A stretch of DNA of 64,000 bases from DATDAH01 sp963792205. Its GTDB lineage: Bacteria > Actinomycetota > Acidimicrobiia > Acidimicrobiales > DATDAH01. This document shows, piece after piece, positions 32,336 through 40,943 of the stretch. The notes below the pieces were generated by a model. It was not told where the DNA came from and searched no databases. It worked only from the letters and a program-made list of their open reading frames with translations. The stretch is taken from assembly GCA_963792205.1 (NCBI GenBank), contig CAWBVI010000005.1, positions 186,001 through 250,000 on the forward strand, given 5' to 3'. How positions within the stretch are numbered: the stretch's first letter is position 1; every line of letters starts with the position of its first letter. The translations under genes and the position numbers were made by a program.

Positions 32336-32848
32336 TCACCCACCCGGCGCGGAGCGGGTCCAGGCTTGGCGGGGCTCTCGCTCGACGGCCAGGGTGAAGC
32401 CGGCCGCCTTCAGGGTCCAGCCCGAGGCCGGGTTCTCGCTCGAGGCCTCCGCGGCCAAGGTGTCGAGGGGGAGCTCCGCCAAGGCCCAGGTGGCCAGCAG
32501 CTCGATGGCTCGTCGGGCGTGGCCGCTGCGCCGGTGCTCGGCGTCGACCCAGAACCCGATCGAGGCCCGGCGGTGCGCCCACTGGATCGGGCCGAGGCCG
32601 ACTTCGCCGACCACCTCGCCGTCGGCTTCGACCGCCAGGTCCAACGCCAGCCCGTCGCGTCGGCAGCCGTCGGCGCCGGCGATCCAGCGGGCCGCGCCCT
32701 CCTCAGTGGCGTCCTCGGGCACCGAGCACCACCGCTGGATGGCGGGATCGGCCCAGGCCCGGGCCAGGATCGGCGCGTCCTCCACCGCCCACGGGCGGAG
32801 GGAGACGACGTCGTCAGCCGGCGGCGGGCTCGGAAGGGGGATCTCCAT
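32336..32848 (-). CDS. GNAT-family N-acetyltransferase (RimJ/RimL-like)
   Basis: A 170-residue acetyl-CoA-dependent acetyltransferase. VVSLRPWAVEDAPILARAWA opens the fold, GEVGLGPIQWAHRRASIGFW gives the central beta strands, and DAEHRRSGHARRAIELLATW is the pyrophosphate-binding motif A (R/Q-x-x-G-x-A). ENPASGWTLKAAGF is the late motif seen in RimJ/RimL relatives. The substrate cannot be predicted. It lies just upstream of the pyr leader and 36 bases after nusB, and probably belongs to the tail of the aro-efp-nusB unit. Confidence 0.87.
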   Translation of the reverse strand: MEIPLPSPPPADDVVSLRPWAVEDAPILARAWADPAIQRWCSVPEDATEEGAARWIAGADGCRRDGLALDLAVEADGEVVGEVGLGPIQWAHRRASIGFWVDAEHRRSGHARRAIELLATWALAELPLDTLAAEASSENPASGWTLKAAGFTLAVEREPRQAWTRSAPGG

Positions 32849-32884
32849 CAGACCAGAGCCAGCTCCGCCGGCGGCTCGCGGCGG

Positions 32885-33313
32885 TCACGCTGGTTCGCTG
32901 CTCGCCGGCTTCGTGTCTCCATCAGGTCGAACCTCCGCCGCGATGGCAGCCAGGACACCGTTGACGAAGGGCCCAGAGTCGTCGGTGGAGTAGATGCTGG
33001 CCAAGTCGACGATCTCGGACAGGATCACGCCGGTCGGGACGTCGGGGCGCTGGGTCAGCTCGTAGACCCCCATGCGCAGCAGCGTCCGGTCGAGGGCCGG
33101 CATCCGAGCCAGCGGCCAGTTGTGGGCGAAGCGCGTGATGAGGCCGTCGATCTCCTCCTGCGCCTCCTCCACCCCGGTGACCACGTCGACGGCGAACGGG
33201 TCGGGGTCGAGCACCTGCTCGTCGACCAGCGCGGCCGGCGACTGGCTCTTGGTCTCCGCCTCGTACAGCAACCCGAGCGCGCGCTCGCGGGCTTGGCGCC
33301 GCTCCGAGCTCAC
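32885..33313 (-). CDS. nusB: Transcription antitermination factor NusB
   Basis: NusB, with NusE, binds boxA RNA in rRNA antitermination. The 142-residue all-helical protein shows RRQARERALGLLYEAETK at the start, FAHNWPLARMPALDRTLLRM in the middle and ILSEIVDLASIYSTDDSGPF then VNGVLAAIA at the end. Starts with GTG at 33313, one base after the efp stop. efp-nusB linkage is common. Confidence 0.95.
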   Translation of the reverse strand: MSSERRQARERALGLLYEAETKSQSPAALVDEQVLDPDPFAVDVVTGVEEAQEEIDGLITRFAHNWPLARMPALDRTLLRMGVYELTQRPDVPTGVILSEIVDLASIYSTDDSGPFVNGVLAAIAAEVRPDGDTKPASSEPA

Positions 33314-33314
33314 C

Positions 33315-33878
33315 TCAGGCCCGGCTCAGGTACTCACCCGAGCGGGTGTCGACCCGGATGCGCTCACCCGGCTCGATGAAGAGGGGCACCTGCACGACCA
33401 GGCCCGTCGCGAGGGTGGCCGGCTTGCGGGCACCGGAGACCCGGTCGCCCTGGACACCCGGCTCGCACTGGGTTATCGCCAACTCGACCGCGGCGGGCAG
33501 GTCCACGCCCACGACCTCGGTGCCGTACATCTGCAGGATGGCCGAGGAGCCTTCGACCAGGTAGTTGGCGGCGTCACCCAGGGTGTCCGCCCCGACTTGG
33601 ATCTGGTCGTAGGTGGCGTTGTCCATGAAGACGAACGACGAGCCGTCGCGGTAGAGGTACTGCATCTCCCGCTTGTCGACCGTGACCCGCTCGACCTTCT
33701 CACCGGCCCGGAAGGTCTTGTCGACCACGGCACCGCTACGGGCGTTCTTCAGCGTGGTGCGCACGAAGGCGTGGCCCTTGCCCGGCTTCACGTGCTGGAA
33801 CTCGACGACCTGGACGAGGTTGCCCTCGACCTCCAGGTGCATGCCGGTCTTCAGGTCGTTGGTGGTGATGGCGGGCAT
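33315..33878 (-). CDS. efp: Translation elongation factor P
   Basis: EF-P relieves ribosome stalling at polyprolines. The 187-residue protein has three OB-like domains: TNDLKTGMHLEVEGNLVQVV, then the loop HVKPGKGHAFVRTTLKNARS bearing the conserved lysine that may be modified, then MQYLYRDGSSFVFMDNATYD and GDRVSGARKPATLATGLVVQ. No modification genes (epmA/epmB) are nearby. It lies between pepQ and nusB. Confidence 0.97.
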   Translation of the reverse strand: MPAITTNDLKTGMHLEVEGNLVQVVEFQHVKPGKGHAFVRTTLKNARSGAVVDKTFRAGEKVERVTVDKREMQYLYRDGSSFVFMDNATYDQIQVGADTLGDAANYLVEGSSAILQMYGTEVVGVDLPAAVELAITQCEPGVQGDRVSGARKPATLATGLVVQVPLFIEPGERIRVDTRSGEYLSRA

Positions 33879-33893
33879 TCCGGTGGTGGTTCC

Positions 33894-35003
33894 TCAGGCG
33901 GCGAGCGGATCGGTGGACTTGGGCGCGCCGGTCAGGACCCGGCACCCGTCGTCGGTGACCACGACCGTGTCCTCGATGCGGACGCCGCCGTGCTCGGGGA
34001 GGTAGACCCCGGGCTCGACGGTGACGACGTAGCCAGGGGCGAGCGTATCTTCGGAGGTCGAAGCGACCCTCGGGTTCTCGTGGATCTCCAGGCCGACGCC
34101 ATGGCCGGTGCTGTGGAGGAAGGCATCGCCCCACCCCGCCTCGTCGATGATCTCCCGGGAGGCCGCATCGACCGCACGGCAGTCGGCGCCGGCGACCACT
34201 GCGGCCACCCCCGCCTGCTGGGACGCCGCCACCACGTCGAGCATGCGCTGCTGGGTGGCGTCGACCTCACCGATGGCGAAGGTCCGGGTCATGTCGGAGC
34301 AGTACCCGTCGACCAGCGCGCCGAAGTCGCAGACCACCAGGTCGCCCTCCTGGATGCGCCGGGGGCCGGGCTGGGCGTGGGGCTTCGCCGCGTTGGGGCC
34401 GGAGGCGACGATCGTCTCGAAGCTGTTGCCCTCGGCGCCCAGGCGGCGGATCCGCGTGTCCAGCTCGAGAGCGAACTCCTCCTCGGTGGGGCCGTCGGCC
34501 AGCGTGGCCACGATCGACGCCAGCGCCTGGTCGGCCACGGAGCAGGCGGCCTGGATCCGGGCCACCTCACCCTCGTCCTTGATCAGGCGGAGCTGGTCGA
34601 CGAGGCCCTCGGTGGCCACCAGGGCGGTCTCCGGGAACCACTCGTCGGCGTACTTCCGCTGCTGGGCCCAGGTGACGTGGTCGGCCTCCAGGCCGAGCCG
34701 GTCGACGCCTTCGGCGCCGGCCACGACGACGTCCTTCTGCCCGAGGTTGAGGATCTCGATGTCCACGTCGACGCCGGCCGCGTCGATCTGCTCGGCCGAC
34801 TGGTCGCGGTAGCGACCGTCGCTCACGAACAGGGCGCGGTCCGGTCGTACGAGCAGCAGCGCGGCCGACCCGGTGAAGCCCGTGAGGTAGCGCACGTTCA
34901 CCAGCCGGGTGATCAGGATGGCGTCGCAGCCGGCGCCCTCCAGCTCGGCCCGCAGGCGTTCGAGTCGGGACGGGAAGTCCATGGCGGGCAGGTCAGGGAG
35001 CAT
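33894..35003 (-). CDS. pepQ: Xaa-Pro aminopeptidase / dipeptidase (M24B)
   Basis: A metal-dependent peptidase cleaving Xaa-Pro bonds. The N-terminal creatinase-like domain (about 1-135, LTGFTGSAALLLVRPDRALF) precedes the pita-bread domain with all five metal ligands in VVCDFGALVDGYCSDMTRTF, HSTGHGVGLEIHENPRV, TVEPGVYLP and VRIEDTVVV. The ATG at 35003 has GGAGG six bases upstream and overlaps aroQ by 11 bases; an ATG eight codons later is an alternative. Placement before efp is common. Confidence 0.92.
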   Translation of the reverse strand: MLPDLPAMDFPSRLERLRAELEGAGCDAILITRLVNVRYLTGFTGSAALLLVRPDRALFVSDGRYRDQSAEQIDAAGVDVDIEILNLGQKDVVVAGAEGVDRLGLEADHVTWAQQRKYADEWFPETALVATEGLVDQLRLIKDEGEVARIQAACSVADQALASIVATLADGPTEEEFALELDTRIRRLGAEGNSFETIVASGPNAAKPHAQPGPRRIQEGDLVVCDFGALVDGYCSDMTRTFAIGEVDATQQRMLDVVAASQQAGVAAVVAGADCRAVDAASREIIDEAGWGDAFLHSTGHGVGLEIHENPRVASTSEDTLAPGYVVTVEPGVYLPEHGGVRIEDTVVVTDDGCRVLTGAPKSTDPLAA

Positions 35004-35445
35004 GGGCGGCCTCCAGGAGGTCGGCGACCACGGCGATCGCCTGCGGGTAACCGGCCCCGCCGAGCCCCTTCACCCGTGCACTCGCCACGGGGGCGACCAC
35101 CGACAGGTGGCGCCAGGGTTCACGGGTCTCCGGGTCGGACAGGTGGAGCTCGACGACCGGGCCGCTGAAGGCGGCCAGCGCGTCGTGCAGCGACCAGGCG
35201 TAGTGGGTCAGGGCCCCGGGGTTGACGATGATGGCGGCACAGCGGCCCCGGGCGCCGTGGATGGCGTCGATCAGGTCGCCCTCGTGGTTGGACTGGAGGT
35301 GCTCCAGCTCGAGCCCGTGTTCGGCGGCCGCGTGCTGGGCCGCGGCCACGTGGTCGGCCAGCGTCTCGTGGCCGTAGACCTCCGGCTCACGGTCACCGAG
35401 CAGGTTGAGGTTCGGGCCCGACAGGAGCAGCACCAGGGCGCTCAC
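34993..35445 (-). CDS. aroQ: 3-dehydroquinate dehydratase, type II
   Basis: It dehydrates dehydroquinate, the third shikimate step. The 150-residue dodecameric type is shown by LLLSGPNLNLLGDREPEVYG (with the catalytic Tyr in the lid), LQSNHEGDLIDAIHGA, IIVNPGALTHYAWSLHDAL and VVELHLSDPETREPWRHLS. The GTG at 35445 has AGGAGGT upstream and overlaps the aroB stop (GTGA). Motifs and length are normal. Confidence 0.96.
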   Translation of the reverse strand: MSALVLLLSGPNLNLLGDREPEVYGHETLADHVAAAQHAAAEHGLELEHLQSNHEGDLIDAIHGARGRCAAIIVNPGALTHYAWSLHDALAAFSGPVVELHLSDPETREPWRHLSVVAPVASARVKGLGGAGYPQAIAVVADLLEAAHAP

Positions 35446-36446
35446 ATCCGGACCTCCTCGAGGGCGGCGAGGACCTGGCGGTCCTCGACCCCGGTCACGA
35501 CCTCGACGCCCCGGGGGCCGTCGAGCACGAAGGTCAGGCCGTCGATGGCCTTCTTGTCGCGGCGCATGAGCTCCACGAGGTCGCTCGCGGCCAGGCCGCC
35601 GTCGACCGTGGTCGGCAGGCCGTAGCCCTCCACCACGGCGCGGTGCTCGGCCACCCGTTCGTCGTCGATGCGCTCGAGGCCGCGGGCCAGGCAGGCGGCG
35701 AACACGAGGCCGATGGCCACGGCCTCGCCGTGGCGCAGGTCGTAGGCCCCGGCGATCTCCAGCGCGTGGGCGAGCGTGTGGCCGTAGTTGAGCAGCGCCC
35801 GGTCGCCCTGCTCGGTGGCGTCCTTGACGACGAGATCGGCCTTGATGCGCACGCACTCGGCCACCCGCTCGTCGAGGGGCAGGTCGGTGAGGTCGACGCC
35901 GGTCAGGAAGTGGTACTTGGCCATCTCGCCCAGCCCGCTGGCGTACTCCCGGGGCGGCAGCGTGGCCAGCACCTCGGTGTCGCAGAGCACGGCGGCAGGC
36001 TGCCAGAACGCCCCGACCAGGTTCTTGCCCTCGGGCAGGTTCACGCCCGTCTTGCCGCCGATGGCGGCGTCGACCTGGCCGAGCAGGGTGGTCGGCACGT
36101 GCACGACGCGGACCCCTCGGTGGTAGACGGCCGCGGCGAAGCCGCCGGTGTCGGTCACCACCCCGCCGCCGACGGTCACCACCACGTCGCGCCGGGTCAG
36201 TCCCCAGCGGGCGAATCGTCGGCAGAGGTCCTCGACGTGCTCGAGGGACTTGGCCTCCTCACCGTCGTCGAGGAGGAAGACCTCGTGCTCCACCCCGGGG
36301 TCGACGGGGACGCCGACGGCCTCCTGGGTGACGACGGCGGCCCGCCCCGCCCCGGGGGGCAGCACCTCGTGCAGCTGGTGTCGGGCGCCGGCGCCCACCA
36401 GCACCTCGTACGGCTCGTCCTCCAGCGCGACCGGGATCCGGATCAT
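35442..36446 (-). CDS. aroB: 3-dehydroquinate synthase
   Basis: An NAD- and zinc-dependent enzyme closing the ring in the second shikimate step. The 334-residue protein has DVVVTVGGGVVTDTGGFAAA, HVPTTLLGQVDAAIGGKTGV, the metal-binding NYGHTLAHALE and RHGEAVAIGLVFA. The D-x-x-G of GGGVVTDTGGFAA has Thr where most family members have Asp-Leu/Met/Val, a conservative change. Its ATG overlaps the aroK stop (ATGA). Confidence 0.96.
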   Translation of the reverse strand: MIRIPVALEDEPYEVLVGAGARHQLHEVLPPGAGRAAVVTQEAVGVPVDPGVEHEVFLLDDGEEAKSLEHVEDLCRRFARWGLTRRDVVVTVGGGVVTDTGGFAAAVYHRGVRVVHVPTTLLGQVDAAIGGKTGVNLPEGKNLVGAFWQPAAVLCDTEVLATLPPREYASGLGEMAKYHFLTGVDLTDLPLDERVAECVRIKADLVVKDATEQGDRALLNYGHTLAHALEIAGAYDLRHGEAVAIGLVFAACLARGLERIDDERVAEHRAVVEGYGLPTTVDGGLAASDLVELMRRDKKAIDGLTFVLDGPRGVEVVTGVEDRQVLAALEEVRM

Positions 36447-36961
36447 CCCGCCGCCTCGACCGCGGCCAGGACCTGACGGGCGACCTCGTCGAGGTCCAGG
36501 TCGTCGACGTCGATGACCGCGTGGGCCACCTCGTCGTAGAGCGCGAGGCGCTCGTCGCTCAGCCGCCGCAGCGTGCCCTCGGCATCGTCGTCGAGCAGCG
36601 GGCGGTGGTCGCCGTGCCGGACCCGACCGAGCAGGGTCGCCGGATCGGCTCGGAGCCAGATGACCACGGCATCGGAGTCGGCCAGAGCCGAGCGGTTGCG
36701 GGGGTCGAGGACGGTGCCGCCCGCGGCGGCGATGACCGACGGCGTCGGGTCGGCCAGAGCGCCCCGCAGGGCCTCGGCCTCCAGCGTGCGGAACGCCTCC
36801 TCGCCGTCGTGACGCCAGATCTCCCCGACGGTCCGGCCCGTCCGGTCCTCGACCACGGTGTCGCTGTCGCTGAAGGGTCGGACGAGGCGCGCCGCGACCC
36901 GCCGTCCGACCGCGCTCTTGCCCGCGCCCATCATCCCGACGAGAACCACGTGGTGGGCCAC
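36443..36961 (-). CDS. aroK: Shikimate kinase
   Basis: It phosphorylates shikimate with ATP. The 172-residue P-loop protein has VVLVGMMGAGKSAVGRRVAA (Walker A), FSDSDTVVEDRTGRTVGEIW with the shikimate-binding Asp, FRTLEAEAL, the AAGGTVLD loop and the lid RPLLDDDAEGTLRRL. The GTG at 36961 gives the family N-terminus and lies seven bases after the aroC stop. Its stop overlaps the aroB ATG. Confidence 0.95.
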   Translation of the reverse strand: MAHHVVLVGMMGAGKSAVGRRVAARLVRPFSDSDTVVEDRTGRTVGEIWRHDGEEAFRTLEAEALRGALADPTPSVIAAAGGTVLDPRNRSALADSDAVVIWLRADPATLLGRVRHGDHRPLLDDDAEGTLRRLSDERLALYDEVAHAVIDVDDLDLDEVARQVLAAVEAAG

Positions 36962-36968
36962 CGCCGTC

Positions 36969-38144
36969 TCAGTCCTGGCCGAGGGCCCGTTTGCGCACCG
37001 ACGCCACGTAGGCGTTGGCGTTGGCGACGAACTCGTCGAGCGAGTCGCCACCGAACTTCCGCGTCGCCTCCTGGGCGAGCACGAGGGCGGTCATGGTCTC
37101 CGCCACCACGCCCATGGCCGGCACCGCCGTGACGTCGGTCCGCTCCTTGAAGGAAACGGTCGCCTCTTTCGTCTCGGTGTCGACGGTCTGGAGCACCGGA
37201 CGGTTCAGCGTCGCCAGCGGCTTCATCGCCACCTGGGCGACGAGCAGGCCGCCCGTCGAGATGCCCCCTTCGATGCCACCGGCCTTGTCGGAGCCCCGCA
37301 CGTAGTCGCCCGACTCCTCGTCCCAGGCGATCGGGTCGTGGGCCTCGCTCCCCCGCTGGGCCGCCACGGCGAAGCCGTCGCCGATGGCCACGCCCTTCAC
37401 CGCCTGGATGCTCATGAGCGCCTGGGCCAGCAGCCCGTCGAGCTTGCGGTCCCAGTGGACGTGGCTGCCGAGGCCCACCGGGACGCCGAAGCCGAGCACC
37501 TCGACGGTGCCGCCGAGCGAGTCGCCGTCCTTCGCCGCGGCCTTGACGGCCTCGACCATGGCGTCCGCGGCCCCCGCGTCGAAGCACCGGACCTCGGAGG
37601 CGTCGATCCGGTCCCGGTCGTCCGGACCGGGCCGGGCGCCGGAGGATGCGACCTCGCCCATGCGGACCACGTGGGACAGGACGGTCACGCCGAGGTGTGA
37701 GAGCAGCAGCTTGGCGATGGCCCCGGCCGCGACCCGCGCCGCGGTCTCCCGGGCCGAGGCCCGCTCCAGGACGTCACGGGCGTCGGTGAAGCCGTACTTC
37801 TGCATCCCCGCCAGGTCGGCGTGGCCGGGACGGGGCTGGGTCAGCGGGCTGGCCGTCTCGCCGGGCGCCGGGGACATCTCCTCGGTCCACTTGCGCTCCC
37901 ACTCCGAGTTGCCGATCTCGATGGCCACCGGGGAGCCCAGCGTGCGTCCGTGGCGGATGCCGCCGAGCAGCTGGAGCTCGTCCTGCTCGAAGCGCATCCG
38001 GGGGCCCCGACCGAACCCCAGCCGGCGCCGGGCCAGCTCGGCCTGCAGGTCCGCCTCGACCACGGGCAGCCCGGCCGGGAGGCCCTCGATCACGACGACG
38101 AGCGCCTTCCCGTGGGATTCCCCAGCCGTCAGGAAGCGGAGCAC
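36969..38144 (-). CDS. aroC: Chorismate synthase
   Basis: It eliminates phosphate from EPSP to yield chorismate using reduced FMN. The 391-residue protein starts LRFLTAGESHGKALVVVIEG. The flavin-binding blocks RRLGFGRGPRMRFEQDELQL, PRPGHADLAGMQKYG, RASARETAARVAAGAIAKLL and SLGGTVEVLGFGVPVGLGSH are present. The C-terminal part has GIEGGISTGGLLVAQVAMKP. It is the first aro gene of this stretch, 63 bases downstream of the prepilin peptidase gene. Confidence 0.97.
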   Translation of the reverse strand: MLRFLTAGESHGKALVVVIEGLPAGLPVVEADLQAELARRRLGFGRGPRMRFEQDELQLLGGIRHGRTLGSPVAIEIGNSEWERKWTEEMSPAPGETASPLTQPRPGHADLAGMQKYGFTDARDVLERASARETAARVAAGAIAKLLLSHLGVTVLSHVVRMGEVASSGARPGPDDRDRIDASEVRCFDAGAADAMVEAVKAAAKDGDSLGGTVEVLGFGVPVGLGSHVHWDRKLDGLLAQALMSIQAVKGVAIGDGFAVAAQRGSEAHDPIAWDEESGDYVRGSDKAGGIEGGISTGGLLVAQVAMKPLATLNRPVLQTVDTETKEATVSFKERTDVTAVPAMGVVAETMTALVLAQEATRKFGGDSLDEFVANANAYVASVRKRALGQD

Positions 38145-38207
38145 CCCGTCAGGTTACGGCCCGGGGTCGTACGCCAGCCGGGTCTTACCAGGGCAGGTGT
38201 CGGTGGG

Positions 38208-38900
38208 TCAGGTGATGAAGGAGTCGGAGAAGGTGATGGCCAGGATGCAGCCGAGGGCCAGGGCGGGGCCGAAGGGGAACTCCGCCCGCCGGCCGCGCAC
38301 GACGGCGAAGCCGACCCCGGCCAGGACACCCAGGCCCGTGCCCAGGAGCAGGGCCCACGTGATCAGCGCCAGCACCTGGAACACGTCGGGGTAGATCCAG
38401 CCCAGGTACAGGCCCATGAGCAGGGCCAGCTTCACGTCACCGAAGCCCATGCCCTTGGGGTACACGAGGTGCGGGACCAGGAGCAGGCCGAAGTAGGCCA
38501 CGGCACCGATCGCGGCGTTGCGGACGAAGACCAGGTCGTAGCCCTCGACGAGGGAGACGAACACGATCAGCGCCGCGGACATCCCGAGCGCCGGGAAGAC
38601 GATGCGGTCCGGGATGCGGTAGTGCTCGAGGTCGATGATCGAAACGACCAGGAGCACCGCGAACAGCAGGAGGAACGGCACCAGGACCGCGCTGGCGCCC
38701 CAACGCCAGGCCGCGACGGCGAAGAGCACGGGAGCCAGGATCCGGACTGCCCGCTCCCGCACGACGGGTGTGATCGTCGGCTGTTCGTCGCTCTCGTAGC
38801 TCGCGGTGGCCAGGACCGGGACCCGCTCGACGAGGCGGAGCAGCACGGGGCTGACCAGCAGGCCGAGGAGGGCTGCTCCGACGAGGACGGCGGCGTCCAT
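38208..38900 (-). CDS. Prepilin peptidase (A24 family) without the zinc/methylase region
   Basis: A membrane aspartic protease predicted to cut type IV prepilin leaders. In 230 residues several hydrophobic helices are seen (for example AAVLVGAALLGLLVSPVLLR, VLVPFLLLFAVLLVVSII and ALITWALLLGTGLGVLAGV). The two catalytic aspartates lie in SIIDLEHYRIPD and GMGFGDVKLAL. The cytoplasmic four-cysteine N-methylation domain of PilD is missing, as in archaeal and some actinobacterial enzymes. It lies between aroC and the DUF4388 gene. No pilin gene is in the window. Confidence 0.88.
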   Translation of the reverse strand: MDAAVLVGAALLGLLVSPVLLRLVERVPVLATASYESDEQPTITPVVRERAVRILAPVLFAVAAWRWGASAVLVPFLLLFAVLLVVSIIDLEHYRIPDRIVFPALGMSAALIVFVSLVEGYDLVFVRNAAIGAVAYFGLLLVPHLVYPKGMGFGDVKLALLMGLYLGWIYPDVFQVLALITWALLLGTGLGVLAGVGFAVVRGRRAEFPFGPALALGCILAITFSDSFIT

Positions 38901-38920
38901 CGCTTCGGAAGGTAGCGGGA

Positions 38921-40045
38921 CTAGGACTTGACCGAGGCCAGGAAGCGCAGGAGCAGCTCGCGGTCGATGGGCGCCTCGCCTTCCTGGACCACCGCGGCCA
39001 GCGCGGCTTCGCGCTCCTCCTCGGTGGTGGCCTTGGCCGCGGCGGCCACGGCCCGGGCGGCGGCCGGGCTCAGGTTCGAGAGCTGACGGGCCACCTCGGC
39101 GGCGTCGTTGGAGGCCCCGAGGATCGGCCCGGCGTCGGCCGCCGGAGGGGCGGCGACAGCGGCGCCGTTGACGCCTTCGTCGACCGCCACCGAGAAGTCA
39201 CCCAGTGGATCGTCGATGCCGGCGACGCCGCCGGTCCCGTCGATGCCGAAGTCCGCGAAGGCCGGCGCCCCGTCGTCGCCGAGGGGCGTGACGTCGATCG
39301 GCGCGTCCACCACGACACCGTCGAATGCCGGCGGATCGCTGAGGCCGAAGCCGGCGGCGAACTCGTCGAGCTGGGCCCGGGACCCGGGGTCCGAACCGAC
39401 GGAGAGCACGGGCTCGGTCCCGATGACCACGCCGGCCACGTCCACCGGGGAGTCGGCGACCGACACCACGGGTGCGACCACCTGGGGCTCGTCGACGGGC
39501 GAGTCGTCGAGGTCGAGCACACCGAGCTCGATCAGGTCCTTGACCGCCCGGCTGATGGGCAGCTCACCCAGGTCCATGGCGTCGCCGAGGGTTGCAACCG
39601 TGATCCCACCGCCGATGGCGGCGATGAGGCGCCACCGGGTCTTGTCGAGCACCACGTCGGCGCGGGCGAGCTCACTGCGGAGCCGGATCGTGGCCCGGGT
39701 CGTCGGCACGAACTTCTCGATCTCACGCCATTCGGCCAGCTTGGCCTCGGCGTCGACGATGATCTCCTCGATCTCGGCCGGTTCACCCGGCTCGTCGGCC
39801 TGGTCGCCGGGCGAGAAGGTGAAGGACCCCTCGTCGAAGCGGAGCATCTCGAACAGGGCCTCGGCGTAGCCCTCGGCCCGGGCGGCGTGGTCCACCTGGA
39901 CCCCGGTCACCTTGCCGCCGTCGACCCAGAGACGGCCTGTGCCTCGACTGCCGTCGAGGCGGAGCACACCGGACTTGCCCCCGGCATCGAGGAGCCGGAG
40001 GACCTCGGTGAGCTCGAACGTGTCGATCGTGCCCTGTAGCGCCAC
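38921..40045 (-). CDS. DUF4388 (PATAN-like) domain protein
   Basis: A 374-residue soluble protein of unknown role. Residues 1-100 match DUF4388 as known from PatA-type signalling proteins: ALQGTIDTFELTEVLRLLDA, GGKSGVLRLDGSRGTGRLWV and the FEMLRFDEGSFTFSPG end. Residues about 110-180 look like a winged-helix-like segment (IAAIGGGITVATLGDAMDLG, SRAVKDLIELGVLDL). A long acidic low-complexity linker (about 185-310) leads to a helical C-terminus. DUF4388 proteins are often linked to twitching motility, which fits the neighbouring prepilin peptidase. Confidence 0.82.
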   Translation of the reverse strand: MALQGTIDTFELTEVLRLLDAGGKSGVLRLDGSRGTGRLWVDGGKVTGVQVDHAARAEGYAEALFEMLRFDEGSFTFSPGDQADEPGEPAEIEEIIVDAEAKLAEWREIEKFVPTTRATIRLRSELARADVVLDKTRWRLIAAIGGGITVATLGDAMDLGELPISRAVKDLIELGVLDLDDSPVDEPQVVAPVVSVADSPVDVAGVVIGTEPVLSVGSDPGSRAQLDEFAAGFGLSDPPAFDGVVVDAPIDVTPLGDDGAPAFADFGIDGTGGVAGIDDPLGDFSVAVDEGVNGAAVAAPPAADAGPILGASNDAAEVARQLSNLSPAAARAVAAAAKATTEEEREAALAAVVQEGEAPIDRELLLRFLASVKS

Positions 40046-40106
40046 GGAACCCGTACCTCCGAAGAAATGGATGCTCCTTCACCATCGGTCGGAGGACGGC
40101 TGAAGT

Positions 40107-40943
40107 TCAGGTTTTCGGCGCGAGTGCCTTCCGGGCCGCGGCGGACATGACCTCGATCGGCGCCGTCTCCCCCGTCCAGAGCGCGAAGGCGTGCGCGGCC
40201 TGGTGCACGAGCATCCCGACCCCGTCGACGGCCGTTGCGCCCACTCGGCGCGCCGCCGCGAGCAGCCCGGTCTCGACGGGCTCGTACACGAGATCGACCA
40301 CGACCTGCTCCGGCCTGAGCTGATCTTCGGCCAGGGGCAGCTCAGCCATCGCCGGCGCGACCCCCATGCCCACCGAGGTGGCGTTGACCACCACGTCGTA
40401 GGCCGAGGCGTCCGTCACCGCCACCACGTGGGCGGTCGGACCGCCGAGGAGCACGGCCGCCGCCGCCCGCTCGGGCGACCGGTTGGCCACGCCGATCCGC
40501 TCCACGCCGGCGCTCGGCAGCGCCCGGATCACGGCCCGAGCGGCCCCTCCGGCGCCGAGCACGAGGACCCGTGCGCCGCCGAGCTCGACCCCCGCCGCGC
40601 CCAAGGCATCCACGAAGCCGGGCCCGTCCGTGTTGGTCCCGATGAGCCGGCGGCCGTCGCGCGTCACGCAGTTCACGGCGCCCAGCGCCGCGGCGTCGTG
40701 GCCCACGTCGTCGAGGTGGCTCACGATGGCGGCCTTGTGGGGCATGGTCACCGACAGGCCGAGGAAGCCGAAGGCCCGCACACCGGCGACGGCCGCGGGC
40801 AGGTCGGCCGCACCGACCGGAAGGGCGACGAAGGTCGCGTCGACCCCGACCGCGGCGAAGGCGGCGTTGTGGATGACCGGTGAGAGCGAGTGGCCGACGG
40901 GATCGCCGATGACCGCCGCCACCTGCGTCCCCCGGTCGGGCAT
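40107..40943 (-). CDS. aroE: Shikimate dehydrogenase
   Basis: It reduces 3-dehydroshikimate with NADPH. The 278-residue protein has the substrate motif IGDPVGHSLSPVIHNAAFAA, the catalytic Lys in SVTMPHKAAIVSHLDDVG, and GAVNCVTRDGRRLIGTNTDG. The NADP Rossmann loop is VLVLGAGGAARAVIRAL with VANRSPERA. The ATG at 40943 overlaps the mltG stop (TGATG); a start at 40967 is possible. Its usual neighbour mltG-ruvX-alaS is kept. Confidence 0.95.
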   Translation of the reverse strand: MPDRGTQVAAVIGDPVGHSLSPVIHNAAFAAVGVDATFVALPVGAADLPAAVAGVRAFGFLGLSVTMPHKAAIVSHLDDVGHDAAALGAVNCVTRDGRRLIGTNTDGPGFVDALGAAGVELGGARVLVLGAGGAARAVIRALPSAGVERIGVANRSPERAAAAVLLGGPTAHVVAVTDASAYDVVVNATSVGMGVAPAMAELPLAEDQLRPEQVVVDLVYEPVETGLLAAARRVGATAVDGVGMLVHQAAHAFALWTGETAPIEVMSAAARKALAPKT

